Source of the DNA: Olsenella sp. An290
GTDB taxonomy: Bacteria > Actinomycetota > Coriobacteriia > Coriobacteriales > Atopobiaceae
NCBI RefSeq assembly: GCF_002159535.1
Contig: NZ_NFIU01000003.1
Location: 119,726-183,725, forward strand
Reading direction: 5' to 3'
DNA: 64,000 nucleotides
Shown here: positions 46,899-55,420 of the stretch, piece after piece
How positions within the stretch are numbered: position 1 is the stretch's first letter
Layout of the letters: each line of letters opens with the position of its first letter
The notes under the pieces: generated by a model
The model's input: only the letters and a program-made list of their open reading frames with translations
Told to the model about the DNA's origin: nothing
Databases searched by the model: none
Program-made: the position numbers and the translations under genes

Positions 46899-48023
46899 CT
46901 ACAGGTTGGCGCCACCAAGGCCCATGTAGCCCCTTATGACGGCGGCGCGCCGGCGCGTGCCGGCAGGGCAGGTCCGGTCAAAGGCGGGCATGATCCCCTT
47001 GTAGAGCACAATGACCTGGAGGCGCTTGGCAAGCCCCTTCACCGACGCACGTGACTCCTCGAGCTGCCCGCGAATCTCGTCGAGGTAGGGGGAGTGCATC
47101 GCGTAGCGCCAGAAGAGCTCGGCGCGGTCGGCGTCGGGGTAGAGCCACGGCCGGTTGTCCGGCCCGGCAAAGTGGATGATCGCGGGGTTGGCCGCGGCCT
47201 CCTCGTACTCGGCGCGGACGTCGGCGGGGGCGTTGGCTATGATGTGGGTGCGACGGAGGTGCTGCCAGTCCATGAGGTAGTTCCACCGCATGTGCACGCG
47301 CACGTAGTGGCCGTTGACCACCCGGTTGAGGACGTCCTGGTCGAGCCAGCGCCACATGCGCAGCGTCGAGAGCCGCAGGAACTCGCGCGGGGAGACCGTG
47401 CGCCGGAGCTCGGCGAGGTTCATGAGCAGGACGCCCGCCTGGAAGTAGTCGTGCGGGTCGTCCATGCCGAGCTCGTCTTTGAGGTAGGGCCCCACGGTGG
47501 CGTCGTAGCCCTCGATCTGGCCGATGGTGTCGGCGTCGCGGGTGGCCGCGAGCGGGTAGCCCGTGACGTCGGTGTCGTAGAGCTCGGCCACGTCCGCGTC
47601 GACGATGAGGTCGGAGTCGAGGTAGATGGCCTTGTCCACGTTGGGCAGGAGCTGCGGGGCGAGGAGGCGGAAGTAGGTCTCCGGCCGGAAGTGCCCGTGA
47701 TGGGGGAGCTCGATGTCACCGAGCGCGGCGTCCACGTCAAGAAAGCCGATCCCCACGTTGTCAGAGGTCGCCTGGCGCGTCAGCGTGATCATGCTCGCCG
47801 GGGTTATGTTGCGCGTGAGCACGATGATGTCGTAGCGCCGGTCCGGGCTCACGTTCTCGACGATGGACTGGATCGCGACGGAGAGATAGGGGACAAAGTT
47901 CTCGCTGCACGCAAAGACGATGACCACGTCGTCAAGCGGCAGGTCAAGGTCGGTCGACGAGCTCGCGAGCATCGTGGACGAGAGCGGGTTCCTCACGTGC
48001 GTTGTCTTGCGCAGTGGCTTCAT
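46899..48023 (-). CDS. Glycosyltransferase family 8 protein
   Basis: Retaining glycosyltransferase likely adding galactose or glucose to a surface polysaccharide or lipooligosaccharide-like acceptor. 374 residues. FACSENFVPYLSVAIQSIVEN is the N-terminal nucleotide-sugar fold; the metal-binding DxD is in AIYLDSDLIVDAD (near residue 137). YFQAGVLLMNL and the later IHFAGPDNRPW match the GT8 C-terminal metal-site region. Monocistronic; ends at the large hairpin shared with clpX. Confidence 0.88.
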   Translation of the reverse strand: MKPLRKTTHVRNPLSSTMLASSSTDLDLPLDDVVIVFACSENFVPYLSVAIQSIVENVSPDRRYDIIVLTRNITPASMITLTRQATSDNVGIGFLDVDAALGDIELPHHGHFRPETYFRLLAPQLLPNVDKAIYLDSDLIVDADVAELYDTDVTGYPLAATRDADTIGQIEGYDATVGPYLKDELGMDDPHDYFQAGVLLMNLAELRRTVSPREFLRLSTLRMWRWLDQDVLNRVVNGHYVRVHMRWNYLMDWQHLRRTHIIANAPADVRAEYEEAAANPAIIHFAGPDNRPWLYPDADRAELFWRYAMHSPYLDEIRGQLEESRASVKGLAKRLQVIVLYKGIMPAFDRTCPAGTRRRAAVIRGYMGLGGANL

Positions 48024-48143
48024 GTGACCTCGGTTCGCGCGCCTGCCTGACCCGTCAACTCTACCATGCCGAGCCGGGGCGTGGCGCCCGCGCGGCGACC
48101 GGTGCCGTGCGGCGGCGCTCGGGGTCTCGGCGCTTGCGCGCCC

Positions 48144-48896
48144 TCACGGGGCAAGAAGGGCGACGGCGTTTCTGGCAAGAAGCTCGCGTGCGGCGGCCTC
48201 CTCGATCCCACGGGCGTGCGCGACGCCCGCTGTGGCGCCAGCCAGGGACCCCTCGAGCAGCGCGGCGCCTCCCGTGTCCCCGGGCGCCCCCGGGAGGTCC
48301 GTCTCGACGAGAAGGGCCTCTGCGGGCACGACGCGCGCGTACTCCCGCCCGCGCCGCGTCGAGAGCGCCCGCTCGCCAAGGGAGATGCGGCAGCCCAGCC
48401 GGACCGCCCGCCAGAGCTCCTCGGACGTGCCGGAGAACCAGTGCAGCACGCAGCGGCAGCGCGCCGCGGCTCCCGTCCGCTCGAGCACGTCGAGCGCCGT
48501 CGCTGCCGCCCTCACGGCGTGGACGGAGAGGACCTTGGGCGCCCCGGGCTCGCTCGTCTCGGCACAGGCGCGGCAGGTGCGCTCGAAGGCCGCGAGCTGC
48601 GCATCCCATGTCCCCGCGCGACGAGGCGCGGCGTCGAGCCCGATCTCACCGACAAGGCGCAGGTCGCCCACAAGCGCGCAGAGCGCGTCGGCGTCCGAGG
48701 CGTCCCGCACCCACCACGGGTGGAGCCCCGCGGCAAGGTGCACGTTCTTCTTGGCCGCAAGGCGCCCGCGGAGCGCGAGGAACTCGTCCGGCGTCACCGT
48801 GACGGCGAGCAGCCCCAGGTCCCTCTTGGCCGCGTCCCGCGCCACGGCGACGGGGTCGGAGAACCAGCCCAGGTGGCAGTGTGCGTCAAACCACAT
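48144..48896 (-). CDS. TatD-family metal-dependent hydrolase
   Basis: 250-residue amidohydrolase-fold protein, probably a 3'-5' DNA/RNA exonuclease or deoxyribonuclease. Metal ligands: FDAHCHLGW (HxH), GEIGLDA (Glu), SVHAVRA and LHWFSGT (His), VETDLPG (Asp). Slightly shorter and more diverged than typical TatD. Divergent from valS, with 82 nt between. Confidence 0.8.
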   Translation of the reverse strand: MWFDAHCHLGWFSDPVAVARDAAKRDLGLLAVTVTPDEFLALRGRLAAKKNVHLAAGLHPWWVRDASDADALCALVGDLRLVGEIGLDAAPRRAGTWDAQLAAFERTCRACAETSEPGAPKVLSVHAVRAAATALDVLERTGAAARCRCVLHWFSGTSEELWRAVRLGCRISLGERALSTRRGREYARVVPAEALLVETDLPGAPGDTGGAALLEGSLAGATAGVAHARGIEEAAARELLARNAVALLAP

Positions 48897-48978
48897 GTTT
48901 CCCTCCCTTCCCGCGATGATACCGCGCGCGTGCTATTCTGTTGAGCTGATATGAACCTTCGCCACGAGAGGACAGGCC

Positions 48979-51666
48979 GTGGAAGAGATGCCCAAGACCT
49001 ACGACCCCGCAACCGCCGAGCCCGAGCTCATCGAGCGCTGGATGAGCGCCGGCTGCTACCAGCGCTCCAAGGGGGTGGGGGACTGCACCGTCGTCATCCC
49101 GCCGCCCAACGTGACGGGCATCCTGCACATGGGCCACGCGATGGACGACTCCATCCAGGACACCTACGTGCGCTACAGCCGCATGCGCGGGCGCTCCACG
49201 CGCTGGATCCTGGGCACGGACCACGCGGGCATCGCCACGCAGACCAAGGTGGACAAGAAGCTCAAGTCCGAGGGCGTCTCCCGCCTTGAGATCGGGCGCG
49301 AGAAGTTCCTCGACGCCTGCTGGGACTGGACGCGCGAGTACGGCGGCACGATCGTCTCCCAGATCAAGCGCATGGGCTGCTCGATCGACTTCTCCGACGA
49401 GAAGTTCACGATGAGCCCCGAGTTCTCCCGCGCGGTGCGCAAGGTCTTCTGCGACTGGTACCATGACGGCCTGATCTATCGCGGCAAGCGCATCGTCAAC
49501 TGGTGTCCCTCCTGCTGCACCGCCATCTCGGACGACGAGGCCGAGTACCAGGACGAGAAGGGCCACCTCTGGTACCTGCAGTACCCGCTCGTGGAGCCCG
49601 TGGACGGCATCGACCACATCACCGTGGCCACCACGCGCCCCGAGACCATGCTCGGCGACACGGGCGTGGCCGTCTCCCCGCAGGACCCTGAGAAGGCCAA
49701 GCTCGTGGGCAAGATGGTGCGCCTGCCCATCGTTGACCGCGAGATTCCGATCTTCTCCGACTGGCACGTGGACGCCGGCTTTGGCACGGGCTTCGTCAAG
49801 GTCACGCCCGCGCACGACCCCAACGACTACGCGATGGGCCAGGCCCACGACCTGCCGCAGATTAACATCTTCGACGAGCACGCCGTCGTGGTCGAGGGCT
49901 ACGGCGAGTTCTCCGGCATGAACCGCGACCAGTGCCGCGAGGCCGTGGTGGCGTGGTTCGAGGAGCATGGCCTGCTCGAGAAGGTCGAGGAGCTCGACCA
50001 CTCCGTCATGCACTGCTACCGCTGCAACACCGCGCTCGAGCCCTGGCTCTCCGAGCAGTGGTTCGTGGCCGTGGACAAGCTCAAGGAGCGCGCGACCGAG
50101 GTCGTGAAGTCGGGCGAGGTGAAGTTCCACCCCGAGCGCTGGACCCAGACCTACCTCACGTGGATGGACAACCTCAAGGACTGGTGCATCTCGCGCCAGC
50201 TCTGGTGGGGCCACCGCATCCCGGTCTTCTACTGCGAGGACTGCGGCTGGGAGGACGCCCTCATGGAGGACACGGACACGTGCCCCAAGTGCGGCGGGCA
50301 CCACGTGCGCCAGGACGAGGACGTGCTCGACACGTGGTTCAGCTCGCAGCTCTGGACCTTCGCCACGCAGGGCTGGCCGGACAACCCCGATCAGATGGAG
50401 GGCCACCACCCCACCAAGGTCCTCGTGACCGCGCGCGACATCATCGCCCTCTGGGTGGCGCGCATGATCATGAGCTCGCTCTACTTCACCGACGAGGTGC
50501 CCTTCCACGACGTCTACATCTACGCCACGATCCTCGCCAAGGACGGTAGCCGCATGTCCAAGTCCAAGGGCAACGGCGTGGACCCGATGGAGCTCATGGA
50601 GAAGTACGGCGCTGACGCCATGCGCTACAACCTCCTCACGCTCATCACCAACAACCAGGACGTCAAGTTCGACGCCAACATCGACAAGAAGACCCACAAG
50701 CTGATCGACAGCCCGCGCACCGAGCAGGCCCGCGGCTTCGTGACCAAGGTCTGGAACGCGAGCCGCTTCGTCCAGATGAACCTCGAGGGCTACGAGCCGG
50801 GCGCCCCGGCCGCCGTGACGCCCGAGGACGCGTGGATGCTCAGCCGCCTGGCGCGTGCCGTCGCGCACGCCACCGAGCAGCTGGAGACCTACGCCTTCGG
50901 CGACTACGCGCGCGAGATCCAGAGCTTCTTCTGGGGCGACGTCTGCGACTGGTACATCGAGCTCTGCAAGAGCCGCCTTCTGGACGGCGCGCCCGAGGAG
51001 CGCCTGCAGGTCCAGCGCAACCTCGTCTTTGTGCTCGACACCTGCATGAGGCTGCTGCACCCGGTCATGCCGTTCGTGACCGAGAGCGTCTGGGACGCCC
51101 TGCCCGCGTCCGGCCTCGACGACCACTCCGCGGAGTTCCTCATGGTGGCCGCCTGGCCGGAGCCCGAGCGCTTCGCCGAGTTCGTGAACGAGCGCGCCGA
51201 GAAGGACTTCGAGCTCGCCAAGCGCGTCATCTCCTGCGTGCGCTCCACGCGCGCCCGCTACCGCCTGTCGCCTCGTGCCGAGCTCGACGTCACCGTGCGC
51301 TGCGCCGACGAGGACGCGACGGTTCTCGCCGGCCAGGAGGGCTTCGTGCGCTCCGTGGGCCACGTGGGCGCGTTCGTTGCCGCCGCCGACGCCCAGAAGC
51401 CGGAGGGCTGCGTCTCCGTGGCCGACGGCGGCCTGGAGATCTTTGTCCACGTGGGCGACCTCGTTGACCTGGCCGCCGAGTCCGCGCGCCTCGCCAAGGA
51501 GCTTGCCAAGGCCGAGAAGGACCTCGCGGGCGTGGAGCGCACGCTTGCCAACGAGGGCTTCGTCGCCAAGGCGGCGCCCGCGGTCATCGAGAAGAAGCGC
51601 GCGCAGGCCGCCGAGCTCACGGCCACGATCGAGCAGCTCAAGGCCCAGATCGCGGACTTCGCGTAG
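48979..51666 (+). CDS. valS: Valyl-tRNA synthetase
   Basis: Charges tRNA-Val. 895 residues, class I synthetase. HIGH motif as PPPNVTGILHMGHAM, KMSKS as DGSRMSKSKGNGVDP. The editing (CP1) domain contains TTRPETMLGDTGVAV and the C-terminal coiled-coil arm spans the last about 65 residues (SARLAKELAKAEKDL). GTG 48979 start with GAGAGGA upstream; ATG 48988 is an alternative. The 82-nt leader is too short for a T-box. Confidence 0.97.
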   Translation: MEEMPKTYDPATAEPELIERWMSAGCYQRSKGVGDCTVVIPPPNVTGILHMGHAMDDSIQDTYVRYSRMRGRSTRWILGTDHAGIATQTKVDKKLKSEGVSRLEIGREKFLDACWDWTREYGGTIVSQIKRMGCSIDFSDEKFTMSPEFSRAVRKVFCDWYHDGLIYRGKRIVNWCPSCCTAISDDEAEYQDEKGHLWYLQYPLVEPVDGIDHITVATTRPETMLGDTGVAVSPQDPEKAKLVGKMVRLPIVDREIPIFSDWHVDAGFGTGFVKVTPAHDPNDYAMGQAHDLPQINIFDEHAVVVEGYGEFSGMNRDQCREAVVAWFEEHGLLEKVEELDHSVMHCYRCNTALEPWLSEQWFVAVDKLKERATEVVKSGEVKFHPERWTQTYLTWMDNLKDWCISRQLWWGHRIPVFYCEDCGWEDALMEDTDTCPKCGGHHVRQDEDVLDTWFSSQLWTFATQGWPDNPDQMEGHHPTKVLVTARDIIALWVARMIMSSLYFTDEVPFHDVYIYATILAKDGSRMSKSKGNGVDPMELMEKYGADAMRYNLLTLITNNQDVKFDANIDKKTHKLIDSPRTEQARGFVTKVWNASRFVQMNLEGYEPGAPAAVTPEDAWMLSRLARAVAHATEQLETYAFGDYAREIQSFFWGDVCDWYIELCKSRLLDGAPEERLQVQRNLVFVLDTCMRLLHPVMPFVTESVWDALPASGLDDHSAEFLMVAAWPEPERFAEFVNERAEKDFELAKRVISCVRSTRARYRLSPRAELDVTVRCADEDATVLAGQEGFVRSVGHVGAFVAAADAQKPEGCVSVADGGLEIFVHVGDLVDLAAESARLAKELAKAEKDLAGVERTLANEGFVAKAAPAVIEKKRAQAAELTATIEQLKAQIADFA

Positions 51667-51680
51667 GTCCTCGTGCGCCG

Positions 51681-51753
51681 GGGCGCCCCCGTACTTCTCG
51701 CCGGCTCACTTCGCTTCGCTCAGAAGTTGCCTGCGAGAAGTACGGGGGCGCCC
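51681..51753. terminator. 21-bp-arm inverted repeat after valS
   Basis: Arms 51681-51701 and 51733-51753 are exact reverse complements, with a 31-nt loop containing a second small dyad (TCACTTCGC...). No T-tract. It may stop valS transcription or be a small repeat. Confidence 0.6.
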
Positions 51754-51860
51754 GCATGTCGGCCCTCGCTCGGACCGGGGGTGTGAGGCCGGGAGGCACG
51801 CCGGCTTGACGTCGGGTGGCGGGGGAGTATCATCTCCGCATCTGACGAGAGGGGGCTTAC

Positions 51861-52508
51861 GTGGCAGACGCGGCGCTCGAGGTGCGGGACCTCTGCTTTG
51901 GGTACGGTGACGTGCCGGTGTGGGAGGACGTGTCCTTCTCGCTGGCGGCCGGGCAGGTCGCCTTTCTGACCGGTCCCAACGGTGCGGGCAAGTCCACGCT
52001 CTTCCGCTGTCTCGCGGGCTGGCTCGAGCCGTCCGCGGGCGAGATTCTGGTGGCCGGAGAGCCCTTCACGGGGCGCACGCGCCTTACGCCCGGGACGCTC
52101 TCCTTTGTGCCCGACGTCCCTGCCTTCTACGACGACCTTACGGCCATCGAGCACGTTGAGCTCGTGCTCGCCGCCAACCGTGCCGATGACGCCCGCCCGC
52201 GCGCGGAGCGCCTGATCGAGCGCTTTGGCCTCTCCGGCCAGGAGCGCCTGCCGCCCTCGGCCTACTCCCGCGGCATGCGCGAAAAGCTCGCCCTGGTGCT
52301 CGCCCTCGCGCTGCGCCCGCGCGTGCTGCTGCTCGACGAGCCGCACGGCCCGCTCGACCGCGAGGCATCGCTCGTGCTCTCCCAGGAGCTCGTCGCCGCG
52401 GCGCACATGGGCACGGCGGTGCTTCTGAGCTGTCATCACGACGTGCCGGGAATCGCGCCGGACGTCTCGCTTACGCTGCGTGACGGTGCGCTCGCGAGGG
52501 AGCTCTGA
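51861..52508 (+). CDS. ABC transporter ATP-binding protein
   Basis: 215-residue ABC-2-type ATPase. Walker A GPNGAGKST (residues 37-45), signature YSRGMREKLAL (a diverged LSGGQ), Walker B VLLLDEP, H-switch SCHHD. GTG 51861 start. It ends 1 nt before the GTG of the membrane partner, so the two form one unit. Such pairs export drugs, lipids or antimicrobial peptides; substrate unknown. Confidence 0.88.
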   Translation: MADAALEVRDLCFGYGDVPVWEDVSFSLAAGQVAFLTGPNGAGKSTLFRCLAGWLEPSAGEILVAGEPFTGRTRLTPGTLSFVPDVPAFYDDLTAIEHVELVLAANRADDARPRAERLIERFGLSGQERLPPSAYSRGMREKLALVLALALRPRVLLLDEPHGPLDREASLVLSQELVAAAHMGTAVLLSCHHDVPGIAPDVSLTLRDGALAREL

Positions 52509-52509
52509 G

Positions 52510-54012
52510 GTGGGCGGCAGTACCTGCGGCGGCGGCCTGCGCACGCTCGTCCGCCTGGAGCGGCGCCACGTGCGTGCGAACGCCCGCTTCCTGCTCTTTG
52601 CCGCCGGGACGGACATAGACGAGGAACGCGACCTTCTCGACCGCGCCTACCAGCTCTACCTGCTTATCTTTATGGCCGTATCGCTCACGCTCTCGTTCGC
52701 GCAGGTTCTCGACCTGGCGGGGCAGCTGCGCGACGCCCTGGGGGTCGCGGTCTCCGCGCGGCTGGCGCACCTCCTGCTCGTGCTCGCGCCCGCGGCGGGC
52801 CTCGTGGCGTGGGGCGTCTCCGACCTGCGCGAGACCCCGCTGCGCCTGGCCGCGCCCGATATCACCTGGCTCGCGCGCGTCGTGCGCCCCGAGGAGCTCT
52901 TCGTCGTGCGGCTCCTGCGCGACCTGCCGTGCGTCGCGCTGGTCTCCGCGCTCGGCGGGGCCCTGCTCGGCGAGATTGCCTCCGCCCACCTGGGTCTTTG
53001 GGCCGCCGCGTGCGCCGTCCTCATGCTGACCGCGCGGCTCTTTGCGCTCGACACCGCACTGCCCCGCTCGGTCGCCGAGCCGCGCCGTCGCCGTGCGGCC
53101 ACCGTCGTGGCCTCCGCGATCGTGGCGGCCTCGGGCCTGGCGCTCCTGCTCGCAGCCGGGCCGCTCGCCGCGCTGCTGCCCTGGGCGCTGTCCCTCGGCG
53201 TCTACTCCGTGGTCGTCGTCCTTCTTGTTGACCTGCTGCTTCTGGGTATGGCCGGCAACAGGTCCTGCTACGCCGACATGGCCTTCGTCGTGGACGACAG
53301 CGAGCTCTATGCCGCGCGTCGCTCCATGCGCTTCCTCGCGCTCGCGGACTCCAACGCCTACAAGGAGGCGTGCCGTCGCCGTCGCGCGCAAAGGAACCGC
53401 CGGGCAAGAAGGACCTGGCGCTTCCGGCCCGGACGCCTGGCGCCCGTCTCCCACGCGTTCGCGTCGCTCGTGCGACGCCCCTCGGCGCTTCTGGGGCTGC
53501 TCTCGGTGGGCGGCCTTCTCGTGCCCATGGGTGCGCTCGTCATGACGCTGCGACCGGGCGTGGGCGTGACGCTCTGCTGGCTCGTCTGTGCGTGCCTCGC
53601 CCTGCGCGAGCCGCTCGAGCTCGGGCACGTCTTCCGGGAGGACTGCCGCAACCGCCTCGTGCGCTCCCTGCTGCCGTTTGGCCGTCTTGGGCTGCTGGTG
53701 CTCGACGCGCTGCCGGCGCTCGTGGTGACGCTCGCGGCGTCGTGCGCCGTCAGCGTCGCATGTGCCGCCGCGCTCGGGACTGACGCCCTGACCGTCGCGC
53801 TTCTCTCCTGCGCGCTCGACGCCCTTCTCGCGCTGTCATGCGGGCTCGACGACCCTGCCGCGCCCGTGCGGCTAGGGTCCGTGCTGCTGACCAGCTTCTC
53901 GTTTGGCGCCGTGGCGCTGGTTGCGGTTGGGCTTGCGTCACTCCTGGGCGCGACTTCCGCACTCGCGTGCGCCGCGCTGCTCGTGGTCCTTCTCGCCCGT
54001 GCGCTGCGATGA
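52510..54012 (+). CDS. ABC transporter permease-like membrane protein
   Basis: 500 residues with about ten predicted membrane helices (for example LYLLIFMAVSLTLSFAQVL and LLALSCGLDD at the end) and Arg-rich cytoplasmic loops (RRRRAQRNRRARRTWRFR). GTG 52510 lies 1 nt after the ATPase stop. No defined permease family is recognised by eye; partnership with the ATPase rests on coupling and topology. Confidence 0.8.
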   Translation: MGGSTCGGGLRTLVRLERRHVRANARFLLFAAGTDIDEERDLLDRAYQLYLLIFMAVSLTLSFAQVLDLAGQLRDALGVAVSARLAHLLLVLAPAAGLVAWGVSDLRETPLRLAAPDITWLARVVRPEELFVVRLLRDLPCVALVSALGGALLGEIASAHLGLWAAACAVLMLTARLFALDTALPRSVAEPRRRRAATVVASAIVAASGLALLLAAGPLAALLPWALSLGVYSVVVVLLVDLLLLGMAGNRSCYADMAFVVDDSELYAARRSMRFLALADSNAYKEACRRRRAQRNRRARRTWRFRPGRLAPVSHAFASLVRRPSALLGLLSVGGLLVPMGALVMTLRPGVGVTLCWLVCACLALREPLELGHVFREDCRNRLVRSLLPFGRLGLLVLDALPALVVTLAASCAVSVACAAALGTDALTVALLSCALDALLALSCGLDDPAAPVRLGSVLLTSFSFGAVALVAVGLASLLGATSALACAALLVVLLARALR

Positions 54013-54066
54013 TGGCTCTCGCGTTACGCCATACTCGTTTTTAAAAACGTATAGCAAGGGGGTGCC

Positions 54067-54414
54067 ATGGAAGCGACGCAGATGAACGTGCGCCTCGACC
54101 GTTCGGTCAAGCGCGCCGGTGATGCCGTGCTGGAGGCGTGCGGCTGCACGCCTTCGCGAATAGTTCGCGCGCTTTGGGAGTACCTGAGCGTTCAGGGGCG
54201 GGTTCCCGATGCTCTTGAGCGCATGCTCGGGCAGGAGGAGCTTGATGCGGGTGACAGGTCGGCCGCGGATGACGGGCATGATGCCGGCGCGCGTCTCGTT
54301 GCGAGCTTCTATGAGGGGCTCGGCGTCAGCGAGCCGGAGCGTCCCGCTCCTGACTACGCTGCGCTGCGTGACGAGTGGGCAGACGAGAGGCTTGCTGAGT
54401 TGGGGCTCTCATGA
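54067..54414 (+). CDS. RelB/DinJ-like antitoxin, probably orphan
   Basis: 115 residues. The N-terminus MNVRLDRSVKRAGDAVLEAC then TPSRIVRALWEYLS is a RelB/DinJ ribbon-helix-helix. The remaining region is acidic, as in toxin-binding tails. It is longer than typical DinJ (about 86). Its TGA overlaps the ATG of a broken PIN-domain frame, so the original toxin partner seems lost. GGGGGTG provides the ribosome site. Confidence 0.75.
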   Translation: MEATQMNVRLDRSVKRAGDAVLEACGCTPSRIVRALWEYLSVQGRVPDALERMLGQEELDAGDRSAADDGHDAGARLVASFYEGLGVSEPERPAPDYAALRDEWADERLAELGLS

Positions 54415-54576
54415 TGCCGCTCAAGCTGCTCCTGGATACTTACCTATGACGCACAGCTTGCGCGCCGCTCCCCGGTGCCCTGCGTTGACGTGGCGGGTGC
54501 CTTGGAGCTCCTCCTCGCGCGTCGGGCTGCTGGCAGTCGCGAGCGGTCCACTGGTACAAGACCAGGTCCGTGTTCG
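54411..54576 (+). pseudogene. Broken PIN-domain toxin
   Basis: ATG 54411 overlaps the antitoxin stop (ATGA). MMPLKLLLDTYL matches the LLLDTN start of PIN/VapC toxins but stops after 12 codons. In the next frame, YDAQLARRSPVPC and VDVAGALELLLARRAAG continue the expected PIN helices. The metal-binding Asp remains but the next residue is Tyr not Asn. Rest of 54577-54731 shows no gene. Confidence 0.5.
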
Positions 54577-54731
54577 TGAAGACGGCGCGAAACAATGCGG
54601 GACGAGAGGGTGGGTGCTCTCCCTCATGGAGGTGCTCGACGGTCTGTGCGTCTGGGGTACTGAGCACATGCCCAAGCAGGCACATCTATAGGTAGCGTCG
54701 CGGGTCGGCGTCCCGACGCATCCCTTCGTCT

Positions 54732-55214
54732 CTATCGCGGTGACCTCGGCAGGTCTTTGATCTTGCGCGCGGGAACCCCGGCGACGATGCAGTTGCTGGG
54801 CACGTTTTTGGTTACGACGGCTCCCGCTGCCACGATCACGTTGCTGCCTATGGTCACGCCGCCCATAATCACGCAGTTTCCGCCGATCCACACGTCGTCG
54901 CCGACGGTGATCGGTTTGGAGATGGCAAGGCGCTCGCGTCGGCCCTGCGCCTCGAGCGGGTGACCTGTCGTGGCGATGAGCGTGCCGGGCCCCACCATGC
55001 AGTGGTCACCGAAGGTCACCGGCGCGCCGTCAAGGATGGTTACGTTGAAGTTCGCGGTGAACCGCTTGCCCACGGAGATGTTTTTGCCGTTGTCGCAATG
55101 AAAGCCCGGCTGGATGTCGAGCTCCGGTCCCGCAGCACCTAGCAACTCGCGCGCCGCTGCCTCACGCCCCACTGCGTCGAGCGGGTCGACGGCGGCGAGC
55201 CTTGCGCACCCCAA
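54732..55214 (-). pseudogene. N-terminally truncated sugar O-acetyltransferase (LbH)
   Basis: Left-handed beta-helix acetyltransferase of the maltose/galactoside type. Present: GFHCDNGKNISVG, ANFNVTILDGAPV, TTGHPLE (catalytic His), ISKPITVGDDVWIGG and AGAVVTKNVPSNCIVAG. The first about 30-45 residues of a normal 185-residue protein are missing. The nominal TTG start lies inside unrelated MATE-derived sequence. Could still be expressed, but probably not a complete enzyme. Confidence 0.65.
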
Positions 55215-55216
55215 GG

Positions 55217-55335
55217 ATGCGGCCGTAGCGGCGGCCGCCCCAGTTGTAGCTCACGGCGGGCTGCAGCGCGTCGCAGGTTCCGTAGAAGAGCGGCTGCACG
55301 AAGCCGTCCACGAACATGAGCGCGCCGCTCTTGAA
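55217..55335 (-). pseudogene. MATE efflux pump fragment
   Basis: Minus-strand reading gives FVDGFVQPLFYGTCDALQPA then VSYNWGGRRYGRI, matching the MATE repeat in which QP, SYN and GR/A-Y-x-R-I are conserved. No start or further helices. Confidence 0.55.
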
Positions 55336-55366
55336 GGCGCGTCGTCAGGATGCCATGCGGTAGAAT

Positions 55367-55402
55367 TGTCTCAAATCCGGAACCGACTCCGGATTTGAGA
55401 CA
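55367..55402. promoter_or_regulatory. 15-bp-arm palindrome upstream of AAA ATPase (operator)
   Basis: TGTCTCAAATCCGGA and its exact reverse complement flank 6 nt (55382-55387). A TAGAAT at 55361-55366 sits at its left edge and the ribosome site AAGGAG (55408-55413) at its right, so it overlaps the likely transcription start. Confidence 0.7.
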
Positions 55403-55420
55403 CTTATAAGGAGACCGGCT

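Noticed and set aside
48897..48978. T-box leader before valS
   Set aside because: Only 82 nt separate the genes, too short for a T-box, and no conserved T-box sequence or terminator is seen.
51681..51753. Insertion-sequence end
   Set aside because: The perfect arms lack a transposase or target duplication; a terminator-like repeat is simpler.
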